A stretch of DNA of 64,000 nucleotides from Pseudoflavitalea sp. G-6-1-2 (GTDB taxonomy: Bacteria > Bacteroidota > Bacteroidia > Chitinophagales > Chitinophagaceae), in assembly GCF_012927185.1 (NCBI RefSeq), contig NZ_JABBGB010000003.1, forward strand, positions 930,001 through 994,000, in the 5' to 3' direction. A program made the position numbers and the translations under genes. Every line of letters starts with the position of its first letter. Position 1 is the stretch's first letter. The notes beneath the pieces are model-generated. The model made no database searches and was not told the DNA's origin. It saw only the letters and a list, made by a program, of their open reading frames with translations. Positions 17,730 through 25,690 of this stretch are shown in pieces.

Positions 17730-18424
17730 CTAACATTTGCGTTGAAGCGAAATCCAACGCCATGAATGGTTTCGAGAATTACGGAAGGGTCTGATTTAAA
17801 ATACTTGCGGAGTTTGGTCATGAATACGTCCATGCTTCTGCCGAGGAAATAATCGTCTTTTCCCCAAACGTTCAGCAGCACTTCTTCGCGCCTGAGAATG
17901 CGGTTGGCGTGTTCGCAGAGGAACTTCAGGAGGTCGGCTTCTTTCTGGGTGAGGGTGTGAATGTCGCCGGACGCATAGAGTTTGAGATCGGTATAGGAGA
18001 AACGCATATTGCCGATGCCGTATTCCTGCACCTGATCGGCCTGCAGCTTGCGTGTGCGGCGGATGAATACTTCCATGCGCAGCAGCAGCTCCTGCATGCT
18101 GAAGGGTTTTACAATGTAGTCGTCTGCGCCTGTGAGAAACCCTTTGATCTTGTCCTCTTCCATGGAACGCGCCGTGATAAAGAGAATGGGTACTACATCG
18201 CTTTGTTGTCTGATTTTCTTTGCAACAGTGAACCCGTCTTTGAAGGGCATCATCACATCGAGCAGACAGATATCCACCTGTGTTTTATCGAAATTGTCGA
18301 GGGCTGTTTGTCCATCTGCAAAAAGATGCACATCATATCCTGCTTCTGTGAGGTTGTCTTTTATTACATAGCCGAGTGAGAGATCATCTTCGGCCAACAG
18401 TACTTTGATCTTTTTGGGTGCCAT
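17726..18424 (-). CDS. OmpR-family response regulator
   Basis: This 232-residue regulator has a receiver domain with acidic pocket EDD (12-14), phosphoacceptor Asp56 in ICLLDVMMP, the switch Thr in LFITAR, and Lys in YIVKPF. A winged-helix DNA-binding domain occupies the C-terminal ~100 residues (LTQKEADLLKFL, GRSMDVFMTKLRKYF). It lies 11 bp after the sensor kinase gene and upstream of the efflux genes, so it very likely controls them. The phased TTAA boxes next to it are the obvious candidate target. Confidence 0.93.
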   Translation of the reverse strand: MAPKKIKVLLAEDDLSLGYVIKDNLTEAGYDVHLFADGQTALDNFDKTQVDICLLDVMMPFKDGFTVAKKIRQQSDVVPILFITARSMEEDKIKGFLTGADDYIVKPFSMQELLLRMEVFIRRTRKLQADQVQEYGIGNMRFSYTDLKLYASGDIHTLTQKEADLLKFLCEHANRILRREEVLLNVWGKDDYFLGRSMDVFMTKLRKYFKSDPSVILETIHGVGFRFNANVS

Positions 18425-18435
18425 AGGTCCGTTGT

Positions 18436-19701
18436 TTAGTTTCCTGGCAACAGCAGTCTGAATTCGGTTCCGATACCCGGAATGCTGTTGATGTCGATGC
18501 TGCCATGATGGGCATCGATGATTCGTTTAACAAAGCTCAGCCCCAATCCGAAGCCTTTTACATTATGCACATCGCCGGTAGGTACGCGATAGAATTTCTC
18601 GAACAGTTTCTTATGGTATTTCTTATCGATACCTATCCCGTTGTCTTTTACTGAAATAAATATATGATCATTTTCTTTACCGGCACTCACAATTATGCGG
18701 GGATTGGGCGAGTATTTAAGGGCGTTCTCCAGCAGGTTCACAATGGCCAGCTCCAGGTGGGCCCTGTCGGCCAGCAGCTCATAGTTGTTGTCTTCGGGCA
18801 ATTGCAGTTCCAGCACGGCTTTCTTCTCCTGTGCCAGCGGTTGAATTTTGGTAACGGCCTCTTCGATAATGCCGTTAACGGTAACCGGGGTACGCTGAAT
18901 CGGTAATTCCTTTCTTTCGGAAGTGGCTACCTGCAATAAACGTTCTACCTGCTTCTGCAGGTGCATCGTTTGGTTCTGAATAATGGTAGCATACTGATGC
19001 AGCCGGTCTGGTTGTTTTATGATCTTCTCCTGCAACAATACATCCGACGATATCTTCATCACCGCCAGCGGTGTTTTGAATTCGTGCGTGAAGTTGTTCA
19101 CGAAATCTTTCTGCACTTCGGCCAGAAATTTCTGTCGATAGAAATAGAAAAGACTTACCGCCAGTCCGATCAACACTACAAACAATACCACACTACTGAT
19201 AAACCAGAAATTCATCTGTTGCAGCACATACCTGTTTCTGTGCGGAAAGTACAGCAATACATAATCGTACTGGCGTTCGAATACGGGGAATGGCGATACC
19301 ACGGGATCATATCGTGCAGCGGCAGCAGCAACATATTCCCGCGATGTATATTTCTTTTCCCTGGAACTGTAAAAACCTACATGAGCATCGGTGAGCACAT
19401 CAAAATCGTTCAGTTCATCTTTGAGATACCAAACGAGTGAATCTTTCTCATATACGCCACTGGTGCGGAAGAGAAAGTAGTCAGGCGAAGGGTGCTCGAT
19501 AATATCCTGGAGGTGATTCACCGGAGAGTCCATGATGTTCACATCTTCGTACAATCCTCTGATGCTCTTCACCACATTGATGTTGAAGGTTTTCTGCTCA
19601 AGTGAATAGATCATATTGAGCCAGTAAAGCTGAACCCCCACTATCACAATGATGAGCAGGGTAGCTGTAAGCACAATCCATTTCAGGGTTTTAGAACGCA
19701 T
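18436..19701 (-). CDS. Sensor histidine kinase of the metal-efflux locus
   Basis: This 421-residue membrane kinase has TM1 at about 8-28, a periplasmic sensor of about 135 residues, TM2 at about 166-187 and no obvious HAMP. The dimerisation/phosphoacceptor helix has His206 in FTHEFKTPL, followed by the N-box NLLENALKYS, G1 DNGIGID and G2 GFGLGLSF. The sensor loop lacks an evident Cys/His metal cluster. The start at 19701 was preferred over an in-frame start 39 bp upstream because a -7-like CAAATTTG (19732-19725) lies between them. It precedes the regulator gene by 11 bp. Confidence 0.9.
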   Translation of the reverse strand: MRSKTLKWIVLTATLLIIVIVGVQLYWLNMIYSLEQKTFNINVVKSIRGLYEDVNIMDSPVNHLQDIIEHPSPDYFLFRTSGVYEKDSLVWYLKDELNDFDVLTDAHVGFYSSREKKYTSREYVAAAAARYDPVVSPFPVFERQYDYVLLYFPHRNRYVLQQMNFWFISSVVLFVVLIGLAVSLFYFYRQKFLAEVQKDFVNNFTHEFKTPLAVMKISSDVLLQEKIIKQPDRLHQYATIIQNQTMHLQKQVERLLQVATSERKELPIQRTPVTVNGIIEEAVTKIQPLAQEKKAVLELQLPEDNNYELLADRAHLELAIVNLLENALKYSPNPRIIVSAGKENDHIFISVKDNGIGIDKKYHKKLFEKFYRVPTGDVHNVKGFGLGLSFVKRIIDAHHGSIDINSIPGIGTEFRLLLPGN

Positions 19702-19780
19702 ACCATCTATATAATCGACTATGACAAATTTGCTGCGCATTATGGATAATACATTTTTTTACTGCTCAAACAACATATCC

Positions 19781-19858
19781 TTAACAGCTGTTAACCGCCG
19801 GTTAAGGGTGGCTTCAAATAGCAATAGGGCAGGTTTATTGAATAGATTTAGGATGTAA
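19781..19858 (+). promoter_or_regulatory. TTAA-N6-TTAA-N7-TTAA operator and core promoter of small secreted protein 1
   Basis: TTAA boxes begin at 19781, 19791 and 19802. The core TTTATTGAATAGATTTAGGA starts at 19834, with a -7-like TAGATTTA at 19843-19850, 41 bp after the start of the third box. Box spacing, box-to-core distance and most core bases are the same as at 21251-21328. The site lies between this gene and the divergent sensor kinase gene, so it may also autoregulate the kinase. Confidence 0.65.
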
Positions 19859-19887
19859 ATGTTTTTTTGAAATCAAACACCACTATC

Positions 19888-20076
19888 ATGAAAAAGGTAT
19901 TAATGGCTGCTACCCTGGTGATTGCTCTGGCAGGTTTTGCTACTGCACAAACCAAGCCTGCAGCTGATCAGAAGAAGCCTGCGAAAAAAGAAGCTAAAGC
20001 TCCGGCAAAGGAAACTCCTGCAAAGGATTCTACCACCAAGCCAGCAAAGAAACCACACGCCAAAAAAGGGGCGTAA
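19888..20076 (+). CDS. Small secreted Lys/Ala/Pro-rich protein 1
   Basis: This 62-residue product starts at 19888 (MKKVLMAATLV). It has a standard signal peptide ending at about ATAQ, leaving a mature part of about 40 residues made almost only of Lys, Ala, Pro, Thr and Glu/Asp with a final KPHAKKGA. The mature peptide would be unstructured and strongly basic. The composition recalls enterobacterial acid-shock protein Asr, but homology cannot be claimed. Its promoter carries the same operator as small protein 3, and it faces the metal-sensor kinase. A buffering or cation-competition role in the periplasm is inference. Confidence 0.75.
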   Translation: MKKVLMAATLVIALAGFATAQTKPAADQKKPAKKEAKAPAKETPAKDSTTKPAKKPHAKKGA

Positions 20077-20124
20077 TCTCTGAGATGTTTTAAACGTTTG
20101 AGTATCGGTATGTTTTGGTTTTTT

Positions 20125-20155
20125 TTGCGCCGCTCCCTTGCGGAGCGGCTTTTTA
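20125..20155 (+). terminator. Terminator after small secreted protein 1
   Basis: GCCGCTCC (20129-20136) and GGAGCGGC (20142-20149) form a perfect stem followed by TTTTT. Confidence 0.8.
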
Positions 20156-20207
20156 AGAATTAAGTTTACTCTATCATATTTCTCCCAACTCTCTTAAAAA
20201 TTAAGGT

Positions 20208-20531
20208 ATGAAAAAGATCATGTTAGCCCTCGCATTGCTGCTTTCTCTGTCTGTTATGAGTTATGCTCAGACAGCTGCACCTGCAAAGCCTCAGCAGAAA
20301 GAGCAGAAAAAGAAAGCAGAAAAAGCTGAAAAATCAGCGAAGGACGCCGCTGCAGCAGCACCGGCAAAAGCAGCTCCTGCAAAGGAAGCAACAGCACCTG
20401 CCGGAACCCATGTGAAAAAAGATGGCACTCCCGATAAACGCTACAAAGAGAACAAAGGAGCTCCAACAGTTCACGTAAAAAAAGACGGTACTCCCGATAA
20501 ACGTTACAAAGAAAATAAGAAAAAGAGCTAA
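20208..20531 (+). CDS. Small secreted Lys/Ala-rich protein 2 with duplicated 16-residue motif
   Basis: This 107-residue protein has a signal peptide ending near SYAQ, then a Lys/Glu/Ala-rich low-complexity stretch, then two exact copies of HVKKDGTPDKRYKENK separated by GAPT, and ends in KKS. The motif is polar, positively charged and not recognisable as a catalytic domain. The phased TTAA operator of its two neighbours is absent upstream, so it may be regulated differently. Its terminator lies inside the 3' end of the convergent DUF1003 gene. The function is unknown. Confidence 0.75.
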   Translation: MKKIMLALALLLSLSVMSYAQTAAPAKPQQKEQKKKAEKAEKSAKDAAAAAPAKAAPAKEATAPAGTHVKKDGTPDKRYKENKGAPTVHVKKDGTPDKRYKENKKKS

Positions 20532-20550
20532 GGTTGGTTTTAATTAGCGT

Positions 20551-21171
20551 CTATGCTGTGCCGCCTGCATCAGGCGGCATTTTTTTTGACCCCTCTTCCG
20601 CAGTTTTCTTATTCGCTTCTTTCAGCTTCGCTTCGTCTCTGATCAGCGACTGCAATAACCTAATCTGATCTGCCTGCGCCTCCATCAGTTTTTTGAATTG
20701 CTCTTCGAGCAGCAGATCCATTTTCTGATGCAATGTTCTGATTTCGATCTCTGCCTTCAGATTCACGATATAATCGTTCTCATTCCGCTTACGGTCTTTT
20801 TCTTCCTGCCGGTTCTGACTCATCATAATCACCGGCGCCTGTATTGCAGCCAGACAAGATAATACCAGGTTCAGCAAAATAAAGGGAAAGGGATCGAATC
20901 TTTTTCCTTCCGGCAATTGCATATTGATGATGATCCATCCGATCAGTATCACCGCAAATGAAATGATGAATTTCCAGCTGCCTCCGAACCTCGCCACCTG
21001 ATCGGCGATGCGTTGGCCCGTCGTCAATTTTTCGGACGAAGGTTTTTCGATATTCTGCAGTATCAACTTTTCCTGTTCCACAGCCTGGCATACTATCTCA
21101 TGCAATTTTTTCAGATGATCATTCTCCGTATTCATCAGATCATGTATATACCTGCCTTTTTGTGGATTCAT
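20551..21171 (-). CDS. DUF1003 family membrane protein
   Basis: This 206-residue protein has a central pair of transmembrane helices (FIISFAVILIGWIIIN and PFILLNLVLSCLAAIQAPVI) joined by a short LPEGKRFDPFP loop, followed by the family motif MMSQNRQEEKDR. A long coiled-coil C-terminus then precedes an acidic/Lys tail. This is the DUF1003 arrangement, of unknown biochemical function. The start was set at MNPQKG (21171). A further in-frame ATG lies 12 codons downstream. It is divergent from small secreted protein 3, sharing the region with the 21251 operator. Confidence 0.85.
   Translation of the reverse strand: MNPQKGRYIHDLMNTENDHLKKLHEIVCQAVEQEKLILQNIEKPSSEKLTTGQRIADQVARFGGSWKFIISFAVILIGWIIINMQLPEGKRFDPFPFILLNLVLSCLAAIQAPVIMMSQNRQEEKDRKRNENDYIVNLKAEIEIRTLHQKMDLLLEEQFKKLMEAQADQIRLLQSLIRDEAKLKEANKKTAEEGSKKMPPDAGGTA
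20559..20588 (+). terminator. Terminator after small secreted protein 2, inside the DUF1003 coding end
   Basis: TGCCGCCTG (20559-20567) pairs with CAGGCGGCA (20571-20579) and is followed by eight Ts. The same bases encode the last codons of the convergent DUF1003 gene. Confidence 0.8.
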
Positions 21172-21250
21172 ACTGCAATAATTTGTACTGAAGTTACAGA
21201 TTCGGCAGCATACCTGAACAGGCCCGTCTGATGGGCCTTTTAGCCAATGG

Positions 21251-21328
21251 TTAACGGTTGTTAAGCCCCGGTTAAGCAGCCGCCAAATTATTAATCGGCT
21301 ACATTTATTGAATAGCTTTACGACGTAA
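21251..21328 (+). promoter_or_regulatory. TTAA-N6-TTAA-N7-TTAA operator and core promoter of small secreted protein 3
   Basis: TTAA boxes begin at 21251, 21261 and 21272. The core TTTATTGAATAGCTTTACGA starts at 21304, with TAGCTTTA at 21313-21320, again 41 bp after the start of the third box. The layout is identical to 19781-19858, while the intervening bases differ, which argues for constraint on the boxes and the core. Confidence 0.65.
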
Positions 21329-21358
21329 TCAATTCTCTCATACATAAAATCTAGTAAG

Positions 21359-21553
21359 ATGAAAAAGTTATTGATCGTTGCAGGATTTGTATTAGCGATG
21401 ACAGGATTGGCCGCAGCCGCTCAGACAGAGCCTACAGCTGCCACCACAAAAACAGAAAAAACAGCCATGGCAAAAGGACAAAAACATGGCAAAAAACATC
21501 ATCACCATAAACAACATGCAGCAAAGCCTGCACCCGCAAAAAAAATGAATTAG
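21359..21553 (+). CDS. Small secreted His/Lys-rich protein 3
   Basis: This 64-residue product has a signal peptide ending near AAAQ. The mature peptide of about 42 residues is Lys/Thr/Ala-rich and contains a His-Lys block, GKKHHHHKQH, then KPAPAKK. Four adjacent histidines in a periplasmic peptide beside a divalent-cation efflux locus suggest metal binding, but this is inference. It shares operator and core promoter with small protein 1 but only signal-peptide-level similarity in sequence. It is followed by a good terminator. Confidence 0.75.
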   Translation: MKKLLIVAGFVLAMTGLAAAAQTEPTAATTKTEKTAMAKGQKHGKKHHHHKQHAAKPAPAKKMN

Positions 21554-21600
21554 AAGTGTAACAGCTTCTTAAAGAAGGTTTGTATTAGGGGTTTTTTATA

Positions 21601-21635
21601 AAACGTCGTACCGGGATAAGTACGGCGTTTTTTTA
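21601..21635 (+). terminator. Terminator after small secreted protein 3
   Basis: AACGTCGTAC and GTACGGCGTT form a stem around CGGGATAA and are followed by a T-run. Confidence 0.75.
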
Positions 21636-22184
21636 TTGTCTTCGTAGGTGGCTGCCGGGGCGGGTTTTTGAATGTAAGATGAGTGTTTGATAATGCGGTG
21701 GAGCGATTTGTTTGTGTGATTTTTCCTGTGCTTCTTTCCCGGCTGCCGGCAGGAATATGTAACCGAGTCGAGAAATTAGCCAGGCAGGGATCTATGTTTC
21801 AGCTGATGTAGGTAGGATTGAACTGTGGTAATTCTTATGGACGGCCACGCAACTAATTTCAAGGCCTCAGGTAACATATCCCGTGACCGGCAGCATCGCT
21901 GGAGGTGAGGCTTTGTTGAATCGCTGATAGTGCAACTCAGACAATATATGTGGGGGAGGAGGAGGGGTTTCTGTGCAACGCTCTAAATAATTGCAGTCTT
22001 TGTTTCCGTGATAGATTGTTTGCCTTGTGTTTTGCTTTCGCGTTATTCCGCCAATATTTGTGAGCATGCGCATGCTTCAGTGAGTACGGGATTTCTTTTC
22101 ATTGAGAAATGAATCCGATGAATATGATTGCGCATGATGGGCTTTTCAATCTTGCATTATCTGCATGTAATATTCTGTGCGCAA

Positions 22185-22340
22185 GGGCCTTCGTCGGGGT
22201 ATAAATCACAGCCTTAAAACGGGTTGCGTGAGTGCCCCCGGATATATTCTATCGCTCAATCCTCCTTTTTATATGCTTCATCGGAGTTAACCCCTCCCTG
22301 GCCTGTTTTTCCGCCGTGCTTTATACCCCGACGAAGGCCC
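22185..22340. repeat. Perfect 21-bp inverted repeat enclosing 114 bp
   Basis: The left arm is at 22185-22205 (begins GGGCCTTCGTCGGGG) and the right arm at 22320-22340 is its exact reverse complement. The 114 bp between them encode nothing obvious. No target-site duplication is evident next to the arms. It could be a MITE-like element, a long-range RNA hairpin, or the trace of a rearrangement. Confidence 0.6.
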
Positions 22341-22383
22341 GGAGATGGCCTCATAAGCCCTATAAAACCCAAACGATATCAGA

Positions 22384-22415
22384 CAAAAAAAGCCCCGGCA
22401 AAAACCGGGGCTTAA
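22384..22415 (-). terminator. Terminator of secDF
   Basis: AGCCCCGG (22391-22398) and CCGGGGCT (22405-22412) form the stem. On the minus strand it is followed by seven Ts, just past the secDF stop. Confidence 0.85.
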
Positions 22416-22435
22416 ATATATTAAATCAATACTCG

Positions 22436-25400
22436 TTACGCTTTCTTAGCTACAGGAGCACTGCCTTTTGCAGCAGTTGCAGCAGCAGCTTTCTTAGGAG
22501 CTTCACCGAGTGGCTTGTCTTTTGCAAAATCAACAAGGATCGGAGCTGATACGAACATAGAAGAGTAAGTACCGGTAATTACACCAATCAGCATCGCGAA
22601 TGCAAAGCCTTTAGTTACCTCACCACCTACCAGGAACAGGATCAGAATGGTCAGGAACACCGTGAATGATGTCATGATGGTACGGCTCAGTGTATCGTTG
22701 ATCGCCTTGTTGATGATAGTGGTCTTATCGGCACCAACCATCTCTCTGCTGTACTCACGGATACGGTCGAATACGATTACCTTATCGTTCATCGAGAAAC
22801 CGATCACCGTAAGGATCGCCGCAATGAAGTGCTGGTCTACCTCCAGTGAGAACGGCATCACATTCTTCAGGAACGAGAATACCGCGAGCGTTACAAGAAT
22901 ATCGTGCAACAGTCCTACGATGGTACCTACTGAATATCTCCAGTCGCGGAAACGGAGGAGGATATACGCTGCAATGATGAACAAGCTCCAGAAAGTTGCC
23001 CACTGAGCGCCTTTCTTCAGGTCGTCGGAGATCGTAGCGTCTACACGCTTGAAGCCCTGCAGATTCTTGGCTGCGAAATCAGCCTGTGAAATGCCTGGTT
23101 TCAGGAATGGCTGCAAACCTTCAAACAGTTTGTTCTGTACGCTGGAGTCGCCTGCTGTACCGGATCTTTCGATCAGATAGTCAGTAGTGATGTCGAGCTG
23201 ATTGGTTGCACCATAAGTTTTCACTACAGGTGTTTTCTGGAAGGTATGCTCGAGGTTCAGACGAACTTTTTCGAGATCTACAGGCTGATCGAATTTCACT
23301 ACGTAGCTACGGCCACCGGAGAATTCAACACCATATTTGAAACCATTCACCAGCGCGCCGATACCCAGTGCCAGGATCACGAAAGAAACCACATAAGTTT
23401 TCTTTCTCAGCTCGATGAACTTGAAGCTGGCATGTTTGAATATCTTCTGGCTGAGCGGAGTGAAATAGTTGAAGTGACGATTTTTTCTTGTCCAGAAATC
23501 GCTGATCAGTCGAGATACCAGGATACCGCAGAAAAGCGACAGCAGGATACCGATGATCTGAGTGGTAGCGAAACCGAGTACTGGTCCGAGACCGAAGTAG
23601 AACAGAATGATCGCAGTTAACAGGTTTGTGATGTGGGCATCGAATACAGGCGCCATTGAACGCTTGTAACCATCAGCCACAGCCTGTGAGTAGCTCTTTC
23701 CTTTGCTCAGCTCTTCTTTGATACGCTCGAAGATCAGTACGTTGGTGTCTACCGCGATACCGATAGTGAGTACCAGACCGGCGATACCAGGCGCTGTAAG
23801 CGTTGCACCCATTGCACTCAGCACACCTACAGTGAAGAGGAGGTTGAGGATAAGGGCGATATTCGCAACCCATCCACCAGTGTTGTAATACAGCAGCATC
23901 AGGATGAAGATTACAATGAAAGAGAGTGCGAAAGACATCATACCACCTTTAACAGCGGCTTGTCCGAGCGTTGGACCAACTACCTGCTCCTGAACAATCT
24001 TCGCTGGTGCATCCAGTTTACCGGATTTGAGGATGTTGGCAATGTCCTGCGCTTCTTCGATCAGAATCTGACGATCCTGATTGCCTCTGCCCATGGTGAT
24101 GCGCGAACTTCCACCGTCGATCTTCTGCTGAACGTTCGGTGCAGTGTACACGATATCATCGAGCACGATAGCGATTGGCTTGTGAATGTTCTTCTCCGTC
24201 ATGCGCGCCCATGCACTTGATCCCGCAGGAGTCATGTTCATGGTTACGAGCACTTCGTTGGTAACAGGGTCGAACTCCTGTTTTGCATCTTCGATAGCAT
24301 TTCCTTCCAGCTCTGCACCTTCTTTACCGGGAACGGTTTTGATGGCATAGAGGTTAAGGGCAGGAACGAGTGTACCATTGGCATTTCTTTCCTGTTTGCC
24401 CCAGAGGAATTTAACGTTACCTGGGAAATTATTGCGAACTGCAGGGATGTTGAGGTAGCTGTTTACGATACCTGTATCCTGCAGACGGCTTGTTCCGATA
24501 AAGCTGTAGTAAGAAACACGGCCTGTTTCTTTATCAGGCTGCGGCTGCGCAGGGAACAGTTTCTGGAAGAGCGGGTTCATGTTGGATGAATCCACTTTAG
24601 CAGTTGCTGTGCTGTCGATAACCACATTACCGAGTGAGTCTACTTTTCTGCCACCGGAGAGATAGCCTTCGAGGGCTTTGTCGGCAGCCTGCAGCGGACC
24701 GGCAATGGTTTCGAGAGTGTATACTTCCCAGAATTGCAGGTTGGCAGTTGATTGCAGGTATTTTCTTACACGCTCAGGATCGCTTGCACCTGCCAGCTCC
24801 ACCGTTATGATACCTTTGGTTTCATCGAGGCTGATGGTAGGTTGGGCAACACCGAATTTGTCGATACGTTTTCTCAGAACCTGGAAGGTCTGCTCCATGG
24901 CGTTGTTAGCCTGAGTGCTGATGTAATCGAGAATGGCATTGTCGCTCGCAGATGTGTTGAGCTTATTGTTGGCATTAGCAAAATGAGGAGCCAGTGCAGC
25001 GCCATTGTTCACCTTTTTGAATGCAGTTCCGAAAAGTGTGATATAATTCTGGTCGCTGTTCAGTTTTAACCGGTTAGCTTCTTCAATAGCCTTGATGATC
25101 TGGGGATCTTTGGAATTGTTGGCCAATCCTTTGATCAGACCATCGAGTGCAATATCCAGCGTTACGTTGATACCACCCTGAAGGTCGAGACCAAGGCGCA
25201 GTTCGCTTTCTTTTGCTTTCTGATAGGTTTGACCCCACCAGGTGATCTTGGTGTCAGCTGTACTGTCAAGCAACTCTTGATTGCGTTTTTTCAGCAGTTG
25301 GTCCAATGTGTCCTGGTAAAGTGCCCCTGCTTCTTTGTCGCCGGGATACTTCGTCGCGGCTGTAGGGTAGGCTCTTTTAATCTGCTGTAATGCTTTCTCA

Positions 25401-25501
25401 CCCATGGCCTTTTCGTGCTTGTTCACGAACCAGGTAAAGGAAAGCTGGTACAGCGAGATGCCTATTAAAAGGGCAGTAAAAATGCTAACCAGTGCTCTCA
25501 T
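22436..25501 (-). CDS. secDF: Protein translocase SecDF fusion protein
   Basis: This 1021-residue fusion of SecD and SecF uses the proton gradient to help pull preproteins across the inner membrane. The SecD half shows LRLGLDLQGGINVTLD near residue 90, the P1 periplasmic domain, and VLTIGIAVDTNVLIFERIKEE. The SecF half shows GVEFSGGRSYVV and IGFSMNDKVIVFDRIRE. Twelve membrane helices are expected. The single-chain form is usual in Bacteroidota. The start was set at the ATG at 25501 (MRALVSIF), because the promoter box at 25532-25539 overlaps an in-frame TTG upstream. The Ala/Lys-rich tail is typical. Confidence 0.95.
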   Translation of the reverse strand: MRALVSIFTALLIGISLYQLSFTWFVNKHEKAMGEKALQQIKRAYPTAATKYPGDKEAGALYQDTLDQLLKKRNQELLDSTADTKITWWGQTYQKAKESELRLGLDLQGGINVTLDIALDGLIKGLANNSKDPQIIKAIEEANRLKLNSDQNYITLFGTAFKKVNNGAALAPHFANANNKLNTSASDNAILDYISTQANNAMEQTFQVLRKRIDKFGVAQPTISLDETKGIITVELAGASDPERVRKYLQSTANLQFWEVYTLETIAGPLQAADKALEGYLSGGRKVDSLGNVVIDSTATAKVDSSNMNPLFQKLFPAQPQPDKETGRVSYYSFIGTSRLQDTGIVNSYLNIPAVRNNFPGNVKFLWGKQERNANGTLVPALNLYAIKTVPGKEGAELEGNAIEDAKQEFDPVTNEVLVTMNMTPAGSSAWARMTEKNIHKPIAIVLDDIVYTAPNVQQKIDGGSSRITMGRGNQDRQILIEEAQDIANILKSGKLDAPAKIVQEQVVGPTLGQAAVKGGMMSFALSFIVIFILMLLYYNTGGWVANIALILNLLFTVGVLSAMGATLTAPGIAGLVLTIGIAVDTNVLIFERIKEELSKGKSYSQAVADGYKRSMAPVFDAHITNLLTAIILFYFGLGPVLGFATTQIIGILLSLFCGILVSRLISDFWTRKNRHFNYFTPLSQKIFKHASFKFIELRKKTYVVSFVILALGIGALVNGFKYGVEFSGGRSYVVKFDQPVDLEKVRLNLEHTFQKTPVVKTYGATNQLDITTDYLIERSGTAGDSSVQNKLFEGLQPFLKPGISQADFAAKNLQGFKRVDATISDDLKKGAQWATFWSLFIIAAYILLRFRDWRYSVGTIVGLLHDILVTLAVFSFLKNVMPFSLEVDQHFIAAILTVIGFSMNDKVIVFDRIREYSREMVGADKTTIINKAINDTLSRTIMTSFTVFLTILILFLVGGEVTKGFAFAMLIGVITGTYSSMFVSAPILVDFAKDKPLGEAPKKAAAATAAKGSAPVAKKA

Positions 25502-25531
25502 TTCAGTGTTGTTTATTTTTTTAGGAGTTGG

Positions 25532-25539
25532 CAAAGATA
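25532..25539 (-). promoter_or_regulatory. -7 promoter box of secDF
   Basis: On the minus strand TATCTTTG matches TAnnTTTG, 30 nt before the ATG at 25501. It fixes the start choice. Confidence 0.55.
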
Positions 25540-25690
25540 GGGTTTTCAGGCAGAATCGGAAATACGAAAATCAGGGTGGATAAGGGGGATACAATGGCCG
25601 TCCGGACTGGCATTCCGGGGCCCTCAACTCCAATTTCAATATGACCTGCAACTGTTGTCAAACTTTGCGTGGATTTTGTATTTTACGGCA

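Larger units (their letters stand above)
21554..22435. other. 882-bp gene-poor region
   Basis: Apart from two terminators at its ends, I find no credible gene. Open frames at 21867-22073 (minus) and 22224-22549 (plus) lack starts with promoters, signal sequences or protein-like composition. It holds a 14-bp perfect palindrome AGCATGCGCATGCT at 22063-22076 and a perfect 21-bp inverted repeat at 22185-22205/22320-22340. Decayed coding sequence is possible but not recognisable by eye. Confidence 0.5.

Noticed and set aside
21867-22549. Short frames in the gene-poor region (21867-22073 minus, 22224-22549 plus)
   Set aside because: They cross the inverted repeat or the secDF terminator and have Pro/Arg-rich random composition and no start signals.
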